DNA of 24,624 bases from Streptomyces exfoliatus (GTDB taxonomy: Bacteria; Actinomycetota; Actinomycetes; Streptomycetales; Streptomycetaceae). Shown here piece by piece: positions 13,397-20,108 of this stretch. The notes below the pieces were generated by a model. The model had not been told where the DNA came from. It ran no database searches and saw nothing but the letters and a program-made list of their open reading frames with translations. The stretch covers positions 1-24,624 of the forward strand of contig NZ_JNZP01000043.1 in the NCBI RefSeq assembly GCF_000725545.1, in the 5' to 3' direction. The stretch's first letter is position 1, and every line of letters begins with the position of its first letter. A program made the position numbers and the translations under genes.

Positions 13397-14983
13397 ATGA
13401 ATACCGTCTCTGCTGATCCGCAGCTCGCGGAACCGTATCTGCTCGGATGGCTGGCTTCACTCGGACTCGACGTCGATTACGTACGGGCCGAGGGAAATAC
13501 TCTCTATTACCTCGGGGAGAGCGGCGAGGAGATTCCCGTCCTCGATTTCGCGGGCGGCTACGGTTCGCTGATCCTCGGACACAACCATCCGGAGATCACG
13601 GAGTACGCGCAGCGGCTGCTCGCGTCCCAGACGCCGGTGCACGCGCAGTTCTCCCGCCATCCGTACGCGAACGACGTCGCCGTCGCGCTCAACCGGATCC
13701 TCCAGCGGGAACTGGGCACGGACGAGAACTACTCCGCCATCTTCGCCAACACCGGCGCGGAGGCGGTCGAGGCGGCCGTCAAGCACGCCGAGCTCGACCG
13801 CGGGCTCCGGCTCGCCGAGCTCCGCTCACGCCTTGCGGAGAACCTGGCCGCCGCCCGTGCCGCGGTCGCCAGCGGGGCGGCCGTGGCGGCGGAGGCGTAC
13901 CGCCTGGTCGGCGTGGAGGCGCGGGACGGGACGGCGGGCTTCGAGGCGCTCGCGGCCGAGATCGAGCGGCGCAACGCCGAGCAGACCGGCCGGCCGCCCG
14001 TCCTCCTCACCCTGGAGGGCGGCTTCCACGGCAAGCTGGTCGGCAGCGTCCAGCTCACCCACAACGAGGGTTACCGGGCGCCGTTCGCCGCGCTCGCGAC
14101 GCCCGCCCGGTTCATCCCCGCCGGCAGCGCGCAGGCCCTCAAGGCCGTCCTCGAGAGCGAGCGGGCGACCGTGTTCGACCTGGTCGTCGAGGACGGCGCG
14201 GTCTCGGTCGCCGAACGGAACTCCCCGGTGTTCTGCGCCTTCGTCCTGGAGCCCATTCAGGGCGAGGGCGGCATCCGTGTCCTCTCCGACGAATTCGCCC
14301 AGGAGATCCAGCGGGCGTGCGCCGAGGTCGACTGCCCCGTCATCGTGGACGAGGTGCAGAGCGGAATGGGCCGCAGCGGTGATTTCCTGGCGAGTTCGGC
14401 GATGGGCCTGCGCGGCGACTACTACGCGCTCGCCAAGAGCCTGGGCGGCGGAATCGCGAAGACGTCCGTCATGCTCACCCGCCAGTCCCGTTACCGCTCC
14501 GAATTCGAGCTGGTGCACAGCTCGACGTTCGCGAAGGACGCCTTCTCGTGCTCCATCTCCAGGAAGGTCCTCGAGATCCTCGAGGCCGATGACGGCGCCG
14601 CGTACAGGACCGTGCGCGAGCGCGGCGAGAAGCTGCTCGGCATGCTGGAGGCCGTGCGCGCCGACTTCCCCGACGTGGTGAAGGACGTGCGGGGACGGGG
14701 CCTGATGCTGGGTCTGGAGTTCCACGACCAGTCCGGTTCCGGCTCCGAGACGATCCGGGAGGCCGCGCCGCTGCTCGGCTACTCGGTCGCCGGCTATCTG
14801 ATGCGCGAGCACCGGATCCGTACGTTCCCGACCGCGAGCGCCGTGAACACCCTGCGGTTCGAGCCCTCGCTGTATCTGACCGACGCCGAGATCGAGCAGC
14901 TCGACGGGGGACTGCGGGGCGCCTGCCTGCTCTTCCGCACCCACGACGGGGCCGGTCTCACGGGGACGGCCGCCGAGGCCTGA
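13397..14983 (+). CDS. PLP-dependent class III aminotransferase
   Basis: The 528-residue enzyme transfers an amino group between an amino donor and an aldehyde or keto acceptor using pyridoxal phosphate. Class III motifs are FANTGAEAVEAAVKHA (PLP phosphate binding), EGGFHGK, FVLEPIQGEGGIRVL, CPVIVDEVQSGMGRSG (Asp 318) and YALAKSLGGGIAKTSV (Schiff-base Lys 347). It is longer than the usual 420-460 residues. A predicted helical, Ala/Glu/Arg-rich insertion of about 60 residues lies between the NTGAEA helix and the EGGFHGK strand (about 137-196). The ATG at 13,397 follows GAGGGG with a 4-base gap. Related ω-transaminases aminate polyketide aldehydes in alkaloid pathways such as coelimycin and cyclizidine. 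Whether this one acts on the finished chain or a precursor is not shown. Confidence 0.9.
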   Translation: MNTVSADPQLAEPYLLGWLASLGLDVDYVRAEGNTLYYLGESGEEIPVLDFAGGYGSLILGHNHPEITEYAQRLLASQTPVHAQFSRHPYANDVAVALNRILQRELGTDENYSAIFANTGAEAVEAAVKHAELDRGLRLAELRSRLAENLAAARAAVASGAAVAAEAYRLVGVEARDGTAGFEALAAEIERRNAEQTGRPPVLLTLEGGFHGKLVGSVQLTHNEGYRAPFAALATPARFIPAGSAQALKAVLESERATVFDLVVEDGAVSVAERNSPVFCAFVLEPIQGEGGIRVLSDEFAQEIQRACAEVDCPVIVDEVQSGMGRSGDFLASSAMGLRGDYYALAKSLGGGIAKTSVMLTRQSRYRSEFELVHSSTFAKDAFSCSISRKVLEILEADDGAAYRTVRERGEKLLGMLEAVRADFPDVVKDVRGRGLMLGLEFHDQSGSGSETIREAAPLLGYSVAGYLMREHRIRTFPTASAVNTLRFEPSLYLTDAEIEQLDGGLRGACLLFRTHDGAGLTGTAAEA

Positions 14984-15004
14984 GCGGGTCGGTCGGACCT
15001 CGAC

Positions 15005-15038
15005 GGGGTCCCGCCCCCACCCGGCGGGATCGGACCCC
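15005..15038. terminator. Imperfect hairpin between convergent genes
   Basis: GGGGTCCCGCC (15,005-15,015) can pair with GGCGGG and then GACCCC (15,023-15,038), with a small bulge. It lies 21 bp after the aminotransferase stop and before the convergent SARP gene end. Confidence 0.4.
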
Positions 15039-15040
15039 GG

Positions 15041-15099
15041 CCTGCCGGATCAGACCCCGGTCGGTCGGTTCAGACGCCGCCCTGCCGGATCAGACCCCG
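15041..15099. repeat. Direct repeat across the SARP stop codon
   Basis: CCTGCCGGATCAGACCCCG occurs at 15,041-15,059 and 15,081-15,099, 40 bp apart, and a related GGGATCGGACCCCGG lies just before. The right copy contains the SARP stop codon (15,090-15,092, read on the minus strand), so the gene end itself is duplicated. Confidence 0.85.
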
Positions 15100-17249
15100 A
15101 CCGGGCTCGCCAGGGCCACCTTCCGCGCCGCCGACACGGCGGCCGGGGGGTGGTTCGGCGGCAGCAGGGTGAGCGTGGAGACCCGGCGCCGTCCGCCGCC
15201 CCAGCCGGGGCGGCGTTCGAGCAGTTCCGGCCGGGCCGTGGCCACGACGATCAGCGGTACGGACCCGGCCCCGTCGGCGAGCTGCTCCAGCCGGTCGAGG
15301 AGCGCGTCGTCGGCGCGGTGCACGTCGTCGAGGACCACGACCAGCGGTTCGAGCGCGGCGGCCACGGCGAGGAACTCGCTCCACACCGCCAGGACCTCCG
15401 GCATCCGGACCTGCTGCGGCGCCGGCATCCCCGGCAGCAGCGGCAGCAGTGTCCGGCGCAGTCTGCCCCGGCGCTCCTCGGTGACCGGCAGCCGCCACAG
15501 GGCCGCCGTGAGCTTCTCCCGCACCACCCGGGCCGGGTCGCCCGGCAGGATTCCGCTGTACTCGGCGAGGATCTGCCCCGGCATCGTCTCGGGCCCGTCC
15601 TGCGCGGTCGGTCCGCGGGCGACGAGGATCCGGCCGGCGGTCTCGGGCTGCCGGGCGATGCTGTACCCGAACTCCCGCAGCAGATGCGACTTGCCGACGC
15701 CGGGCGCGCCGAGCACCGTCACCAGGTGCGGTACGGAGCGGTTCCTGGCCCAGTCGAGCAGGCCGTTGAGCACGCCGAGCTCGTAGGCGCGGTCGGGGAC
15801 GCCGCCGGTCTCCTGCCGGGCGAGGGAGACGGCCTGCCAGGCGTCCGGGATGTCCCCGGCCGGCCGGGCCACGACCGCGGTGCCGGTGGCGCGCCGGGTG
15901 GCGCCGCTCATCCACACCTCGCCCTCGGGCACCCGGGTGAGCAGGGTCCTGCCGTCGTCGAGTACGGAGCCCGCCGCCGTCAGCGGGGACGCCCCGTCGG
16001 CGCCGCTGCGGAGCCGAATCAGCGCCTGACCGGTGGTCACCGCCGCCCGCAGCGAGGGTTCCTGGTCGTCGGCGAACCGTTCCCTCAGGGTGAGCGCGGC
16101 CCGTACGGCGCGCTCGGGGTCGTCGTGGCGGGGCCCGTGCACCCCGAAGAGGGCGAGCGAGACGGAGCCGATGGAGGCCGTGACCGTACCGCCGAACCGT
16201 TCGACGACCTGGCCGACGACGTCCTCGGCGCTGCACAGCGTGCTGTTGATCTCGCCGGGGGCCGCGTCGTCCAGGCCGTTGTGGCGGACGTTCACGAGGA
16301 CGGCGGTCACGGCGATGCGCTGGGTCACCGTGGTGGGCGCGCCGCCGGTGCGGGCCGTCGCGGGCGCCGGCCGCGGCTCGTCCTGCGGTCCCGCGGGTAC
16401 GGCGGCCGGCTGCGGCGTCTCGGACGGCGCCGGGGCCAGGGTGGCGGAAGCCCTGCGGATCACGGGCCACCCGACCTCCTGGGTCAGCGCGGCGTCGTGG
16501 GTCAGTATCGAGCGCTGGAGCATCCGCAGACCGTGCCCCGGCTCCAGGCCGAGGTTGTCCACCAGGGCGGAGCGGGCCCGGTCGTAGACGTTGAGGGCGT
16601 CGGCCTGGCGGCCGCAGCGGTAGAGGGCGATCATCAGCTGGCCGCAGGCGCGTTCGCGCAGCGGCTCGGTGTCGACGAGCGTCGTCAGGTCGCCGATCAC
16701 CGAGTGATGGCGTCCGCACGCCAGTTCGGCGTCGAAGAGGTCCTCGAGGGCGTCGAGGCGGGTCCTGCGGGTCGCCTCGATCTCCGGCCAGGCGAAGCCC
16801 GACTCGGCGAGGTCGGCGAGGACCGGGCCGCGCCACAGGTCGAGGCCCTCCCGCAGGAGCTGCGCCGCCGTCTCGGGGGCGTCGGCGGCGAGCGCCGCCC
16901 GCCCCTCGGAGACGCGCCGCTGGAAGACGGACAGGTCGAGGTGGTCGGGGTCGACGCGCAGCACGTAGCCCGGGGTCCGGGTCACCAGGGCCGGCGGGTT
17001 CCCGAGCTCCGGGGCGGGTAACGAGGCCAGCATCGAACGCAGTCCCCAGATGGCGTTGTGCAGGATCTTCCGGGCCGTGACCGGGGCGTCGTCGGAGTCC
17101 CACAACGCCTGCACGAGTTCGCTGGCGGCGACGACCCGGTTGGTCCGCAGCAGCAGATAGCCCAGCGTCGCCCGTTGCTTCGTCCCCCCGAGTGGAACGG
17201 GCTCCCCCTCGGCCGTCACTTCCAAAGGCCCCAGCAATCCGAACTGCAT
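15090..17249 (-). CDS. PimR-like SARP regulator with degenerate cyclase and ATPase domains
   Basis: The 719-residue activator starts with an OmpR-type winged helix (MQFGLLGPLEV to TRTPGYVLRV, 1-99) and a bacterial transcriptional activation domain (about 103-250), the SARP signature. After a Pro/Ala-rich linker comes a nucleotide-cyclase-like domain (about 312-460; RFGGTVTASIGSVSLALFGV, DDPERAVRAALTLRE), and then a P-loop ATPase with Walker A GAPGVGKS (514-521) and Walker B LVVVLDDVHRA (636-646). PimR of the pimaricin cluster combines the same parts. Here both metal-binding Asp positions of the cyclase look replaced (Asn 320, Ser 362), so it should not make cAMP. The protein ends soon after the ATPase core and lacks the long C-terminal region of PimR (about 1200 residues). 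It probably activates the polyketide genes. It is divergent from the PNPOx-fold gene. Confidence 0.9.
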   Translation of the reverse strand: MQFGLLGPLEVTAEGEPVPLGGTKQRATLGYLLLRTNRVVAASELVQALWDSDDAPVTARKILHNAIWGLRSMLASLPAPELGNPPALVTRTPGYVLRVDPDHLDLSVFQRRVSEGRAALAADAPETAAQLLREGLDLWRGPVLADLAESGFAWPEIEATRRTRLDALEDLFDAELACGRHHSVIGDLTTLVDTEPLRERACGQLMIALYRCGRQADALNVYDRARSALVDNLGLEPGHGLRMLQRSILTHDAALTQEVGWPVIRRASATLAPAPSETPQPAAVPAGPQDEPRPAPATARTGGAPTTVTQRIAVTAVLVNVRHNGLDDAAPGEINSTLCSAEDVVGQVVERFGGTVTASIGSVSLALFGVHGPRHDDPERAVRAALTLRERFADDQEPSLRAAVTTGQALIRLRSGADGASPLTAAGSVLDDGRTLLTRVPEGEVWMSGATRRATGTAVVARPAGDIPDAWQAVSLARQETGGVPDRAYELGVLNGLLDWARNRSVPHLVTVLGAPGVGKSHLLREFGYSIARQPETAGRILVARGPTAQDGPETMPGQILAEYSGILPGDPARVVREKLTAALWRLPVTEERRGRLRRTLLPLLPGMPAPQQVRMPEVLAVWSEFLAVAAALEPLVVVLDDVHRADDALLDRLEQLADGAGSVPLIVVATARPELLERRPGWGGGRRRVSTLTLLPPNHPPAAVSAARKVALASPVGV

Positions 17250-17372
17250 AGCCCCCCGCTCTCCGGGAACAGAACATTCCCTCTCATCGAATGGCTCTCC
17301 GACCCGAATCGGAGTGGAAATTCTTGGAGCATCAGATGGCCCGAGTCGCCCCGGTCGGAGGATTCGGCTCGA

Positions 17373-17405
17373 AGTATGGCAGGGGCTTCTTGAGGTCCCC
17401 TTGAA
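17373..17405 (-). promoter_or_regulatory. SARP-type direct repeats with -10 box, upstream of the SARP gene
   Basis: On the minus strand CTTCAAG-GGGA-CCTCAAG gives two heptamers exactly 11 bp apart. From the TCAAGAA form of the second repeat there are 8 bases to CATACT (17,378-17,373), a -10-like hexamer. Known SARP sites are heptamer repeats with 11-bp period whose last copy lies 8 bp upstream of the -10. PimR recognises CGGCAAG, which shares C..CAAG with these. The predicted transcript would have a leader of roughly 120 bases. Confidence 0.5.
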
Positions 17406-17488
17406 GTCCTTCCCGCCCGTCTGGTAAGCGCGTTCGGGCGCGCGCGGAGGGTATCGGGAGGCCCGGGGACGGTATCCCAGGAATAACC

Positions 17489-17514
17489 AACTGACCTGAA
17501 AGTGCGTGGTTCCG
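17489..17514 (+). promoter_or_regulatory. Second copy of the AACTGACCTG element
   Basis: AACTGACCTGAAAGTGCG and the eight bases that follow match 3545-3570 at 22 of 26 positions. The palindrome is weaker here than at 3.5 kb. It lies 88 bp upstream of the PNPOx-fold gene, so both copies are in plus-strand promoter regions of oxidoreductase genes. Confidence 0.5.
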
Positions 17515-17602
17515 TGATCGGCTTGACTGCTGCATGCTTGATCCGTGAGGTGCCCCCGGCCCCACACGTACGCACCCCCTCAGCCTGTCCGAAGGAATCG
17601 CC

Positions 17603-18091
17603 ATGGCCGTCAAGGTGGAGACATTCTCGGAGATCGAGGGGGAATTCTTCGACTACGTCAAGGACATCGTCTACTGCACCATGATCACCGTGGACAGGAA
17701 GTCCCGGCCGAGGGCCCGGGTCCTGCTGCCGGTCTGGGAGGTCGTCGACGGCCGGCCGGTCGGCTGGCTCGCCGTCCACCGGACGCCCGTCAAGACGGCC
17801 CATCTGGCCAACAACCCGCACACCACGTACTCGTACTGGAACCCCCGGCAGAACGCGGTCTTCGTCGACAGCGTCACCACGTGGGCCCCGGAACCGGAGA
17901 CCCGGCAGTACGCCTGGGAGCTCTACCGCAAGGGGAGCCCGCCGGGGGTCGGCTACGACCCCCGCAACTTCTGGCGCGGCGGGCCCACCGACCCCGAGTA
18001 CCACGTGCTGCGCATCGACCCCTGGCGGATCCAGGTGCTGCGGGGTACGGACCTGTCCAGCCGCATGTGGACGGACGAGTCCGAACGCTGA
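17603..18091 (+). CDS. PNPOx-fold flavoprotein
   Basis: The 162-residue product looks like a member of the pyridoxamine-phosphate-oxidase-like split-barrel family, whose members bind FMN, F420 or heme. Signatures are MITVDRKSRPRARVLLPVWE (strands 1-2), VGWLAVHRTPVKTAHLANNP (about 53-72; typical Lys/His segment before the NP turn), YSYWNPRQNAVFVDSVTTW, and a C-terminal YHVLRIDPWRIQVL strand. The reaction cannot be deduced: reduction, oxidation or simple flavin sensing are all known in the family. GAAGGA precedes the ATG at 17,603. It is divergent from the SARP gene and shares a promoter element with the flavin monooxygenase operon, which suggests a tailoring or redox role in the same pathway. 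A 30-bp duplication overlaps its stop codon. Confidence 0.8.
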   Translation: MAVKVETFSEIEGEFFDYVKDIVYCTMITVDRKSRPRARVLLPVWEVVDGRPVGWLAVHRTPVKTAHLANNPHTTYSYWNPRQNAVFVDSVTTWAPEPETRQYAWELYRKGSPPGVGYDPRNFWRGGPTDPEYHVLRIDPWRIQVLRGTDLSSRMWTDESER

Positions 18092-18139
18092 CCCTCCGGT
18101 ACGCGGTCGTCCGAGCGCTGAGCCCCCGGTACGCGGTCA
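18080..18139. repeat. 30-bp tandem duplication across the PNPOx stop codon
   Basis: Copies at 18,080-18,109 and 18,110-18,139 differ at only a few positions. The first contains the stop codon (18,089-18,091), and CGCTGA recurs in the second. The repeat fills most of the 76-bp gap to the convergent small ORF. Confidence 0.9.
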
Positions 18140-18167
18140 GCCGTTGCGGCGGTCGGTCGCGCCGCGG

Positions 18168-18350
18168 TCAGTCGATGCCGCGGACGATGTGCGTCTCGCC
18201 GGGGCGCTCGTCGTCGCAGCCGGCGAGCTGGAGCGGCGGGTGGAACACGGTGCGCCGCAGTGCCTCGGGGAGGGCGTGGCCCTCGCGGAGCACATGGAGC
18301 AGCGCCTCGGGGAACGAGTGGTCGACATCGGGCTCGTACAGATCGCGCAT
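18168..18350 (-). CDS. Small protein of unknown function (60 residues)
   Basis: An ATG at 18,350 follows GGAGG with a 5-base gap (another ATG directly upstream at 18,353 is too close). The product, beginning MRDLYEPDVDHSFPEALLHV, is acidic at the N-terminus, has a predicted amphipathic helix (about 13-35), one Cys (45) and a His/Arg tail. I do not recognise it. It sits behind the phosphopantetheinyl transferase gene on the same strand, after an inverted-repeat region, and convergent to the PNPOx gene. The strong ribosome site and tail-to-tail placement support a real gene. A carrier-associated accessory protein or a precursor peptide cannot be excluded; neither has direct evidence. Confidence 0.55.
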   Translation of the reverse strand: MRDLYEPDVDHSFPEALLHVLREGHALPEALRRTVFHPPLQLAGCDDERPGETHIVRGID

Positions 18351-18388
18351 CATGTCCTCCGGTCGTCGGATGGGTCGGCTCCGGCGCC

Positions 18389-18427
18389 GGGCCCTGATCC
18401 GCAGGACAGGGCCCAGCGGCCTGTCCT
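18389..18427 (-). terminator. Alternative hairpins after the transferase gene
   Basis: GGGCCCTG (18,389-18,396) pairs with CAGGGCCC (18,407-18,414). The competing pair AGGACAGG (18,403-18,410) with CCTGTCCT (18,420-18,427) uses part of the same sequence, so only one can form. They lie between the transferase stop (18,434) and the small ORF start, and fit a terminator or an attenuator for the small ORF. Confidence 0.45.
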
Positions 18428-18433
18428 CTGGAT

Positions 18434-19129
18434 TCAGGCCGGGCCGGGGCCGGACGTCGTGTGCTGCGCGGTGCGCAGGCCGATGGCGGTCACCACCAGC
18501 CCGTTCCCCGCGCGCCACCGTCCGTCGAAGGCGGTGATCCGGACGCCTTCGACCACCGGTCCCGGGACCAGGAGTTCGGCGCGGAAGGTGCCCGTCGACG
18601 GATCGGGTGTGATCACGGCCTCGTCGAAGTCCAGAGGCCGCCCGGTGAGAGGGAACCAGGTCTTGTAGACGCTCTCCTTGGCGCTGAACAGCAGCCGGTC
18701 CCAGGAGACGCCGGGCCGCCGCGCGGCGAGTTCGCGCAGCCAGACCCGCTCCTGGGGGAGCGAGATGAGGTCGAGCACGTCGGGGGAGGGCAGGGGCGCG
18801 TTCGGCTCGGCGTCGCAGCCGATCGCCATCAGGTCGGCGCGACGGGCCACGGCGGCCGCCCGGTAGCCCTGGCAGTGCGTCATGCTGCCGACGACGCCGT
18901 CCGGCCACCGGGGCGCTCCGCGCGGGCCCGGCAGCAGCGGCGCCGGCGGCAGCCCGAGGCTGCCGAGCGCCCGGCGGGCGCAGGCCCGCACCGAGGCGAA
19001 CTCCCTGCGGCGGGCGGCGACCGCCCCCGCCACCACCCGCTCCTCCTCGGGGAAGAGGCCGAGCGGCTCGGGTACGTCGTGGAACAGCTCGGCGGTGGCG
19101 GCCCGCGGGGGCAGCAGCGCCGCGATCAC
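18434..19129 (-). CDS. 4'-phosphopantetheinyl transferase, PptT-like
   Basis: The 231-residue enzyme moves phosphopantetheine from coenzyme A to the conserved serine of carrier proteins, turning apo-ACPs into active ones. It follows mycobacterial PptT (about 227 residues) closely: RRREFASVRACARRALGSLG (about 40-59), PRWPDGVVGSMTHCQGY (about 73-89), IGCDAEPN (Asp 106 and Glu 108, metal ligands) and LLFSAKESVYKTWFPLTGR (Glu 152, Lys 156). The GTG at 19,129 is the first start in frame; the ribosome site is weak. It lies behind the PptH-like gene, from which it is separated by a 36-bp repeat array. It is likely dedicated to this PKS, although such enzymes are often broad in target. Confidence 0.93.
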   Translation of the reverse strand: MIAALLPPRAATAELFHDVPEPLGLFPEEERVVAGAVAARRREFASVRACARRALGSLGLPPAPLLPGPRGAPRWPDGVVGSMTHCQGYRAAAVARRADLMAIGCDAEPNAPLPSPDVLDLISLPQERVWLRELAARRPGVSWDRLLFSAKESVYKTWFPLTGRPLDFDEAVITPDPSTGTFRAELLVPGPVVEGVRITAFDGRWRAGNGLVVTAIGLRTAQHTTSGPGPA

Positions 19130-19152
19130 GCCGGCCTCCCCGGCGACGCGAT

Positions 19153-19260
19153 CACGACGGTCCCCCCGTGCCCGGCGACGCGGCCGGTCACGCCGGCCTC
19201 CCCGTGCCCGGTGCCGCGGCCGGTCACGCCGGCCTCCCCGTGCCCGGTGCCGCGGCCGGC
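19153..19260. repeat. Three 36-bp tandem repeats at the end of the metallophosphoesterase gene
   Basis: Copies lie at 19,153-19,188 (diverged), 19,189-19,224 and 19,225-19,260 (nearly identical), each built around GGCCTCCCCGTGCCCGGTGC. A partial copy extends left to the transferase start at 19,127. The metallophosphoesterase stop codon (19,224-19,226) lies inside the array, so the array forms the C-terminal codons, the stop and the spacer to the transferase gene. Confidence 0.9.
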
Positions 19261-20108
19261 AGGATCCGTACGGGGCGGCCCGGTGCGGTCGAGCGGTGGC
19301 GCCATTCGCGGGGGTAGCCGAGCGACACCTCGTGGTGCGGGACGCCCTGCTTCCGGATCAGCCGCGGGATGTGCAGGTGCCCGTAGACGACGGCGGCCGC
19401 CCGGTACCTCACCGGCCAGTCGGCGGTGGACTCGGTGCCGCACCACAGGGCGAACTCCGGGTAGCGCAGCACCTCGGTGGGTTCGCGCACCAGGGGGAAG
19501 TGGTTGACGAGCACGGTCGGCAGGTCGGCGGGGAGCGCCGCCAGGCGTTCGGCGGTGCGCAGGACGCGGGCCCTGCACCAGTCCGCGACCGTGGGGTACG
19601 GGTCGGAGTGGAGCAGGAACTCGTCGGTGGCGACGACCCCCGCCTCGTCCGCGCGCCGCAGCGCCTCCTCGGCGGTGTGTACGCCGGGCTGCCGGAAGCT
19701 GTAGTCGTAGAGGAGGAAGAGCGGGACGACCGCGGCGGGCCCGCCGGGCCCCCGCCACACGGGGTAGGGGTCCTCGGGGCTGGTGACGCCCAGGTCGCGG
19801 CAGAGGCGCACCAGGGCGTCGTAGCGGGCGGCGCCGCGGGCCTGGACCGGGTCGTCCGGCGGGGTCCACAGCTCGTGGTTGCCGGGCGCCCAGACGACCT
19901 TGCGGAAGCGGGCGGCGAGCGTGGCGAGGGCCCACTCGATGTCCGCCATCTGTTCGCCGACGTCGCCGGCGACGAGCAGCCAGTCCTCGTCCGACGAGGG
20001 CCGCAGCGCTTCGACGACGGCGCGGTTCTCCGCGTAGCGCACGTGCAGGTCGCTGACGGCCAGCAGACTGCCGGTGGGGGAGGGGCCGTCAGGGGGTGGC
20101 GGTGTCAC
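19224..20108 (-). CDS. PptH-like metallophosphoesterase (predicted phosphopantetheinyl hydrolase)
   Basis: The 294-residue product has the calcineurin-type metal centre: AVSDLH (Asp 20, His 22), VAGDVGEQ (Asp 49), WAPGNHELW (Asn 77, His 78), VLVNHFPL and VYGHLHIPR. Beyond these, the stretches VVEALRPSSDEDWLLVAGDV, LFLLYDYSF and SLGYPREWR match what I remember of Mycobacterium tuberculosis PptH (Rv2795c). PptH strips phosphopantetheine from carrier proteins and is encoded next to PptT. Here, too, it lies directly upstream of a PptT-like gene. The GTG start at 20,108 overlaps the thioesterase stop by 4 bp (GTGA). The natural reading is an enzyme that opposes ACP activation, but the activity is inferred. 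Confidence 0.88.
   Translation of the reverse strand: MTPPPPDGPSPTGSLLAVSDLHVRYAENRAVVEALRPSSDEDWLLVAGDVGEQMADIEWALATLAARFRKVVWAPGNHELWTPPDDPVQARGAARYDALVRLCRDLGVTSPEDPYPVWRGPGGPAAVVPLFLLYDYSFRQPGVHTAEEALRRADEAGVVATDEFLLHSDPYPTVADWCRARVLRTAERLAALPADLPTVLVNHFPLVREPTEVLRYPEFALWCGTESTADWPVRYRAAAVVYGHLHIPRLIRKQGVPHHEVSLGYPREWRHRSTAPGRPVRILPAAAPGTGRPA

Larger units (their letters stand above)
17250..17602. other. Divergent promoter region, SARP / PNPOx-fold gene
   Basis: The 353-bp gap contains the SARP-type site and -10 box for the minus strand (17,373-17,405) and the 26-bp element shared with the 3.5 kb promoter (17,489-17,514). It also holds a CTCCGA/TCGGAG hairpin (17,297-17,314) in the SARP leader and, for the plus strand, TTGACT at 17,523-17,528 without a convincing -10. 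No gene is seen. Confidence 0.6.

Noticed and set aside
16100..16600. Functional adenylate cyclase domain in the SARP regulator
   Set aside because: The positions expected to hold the two metal-binding Asp residues read Asn and Ser, so catalytic activity is unlikely.
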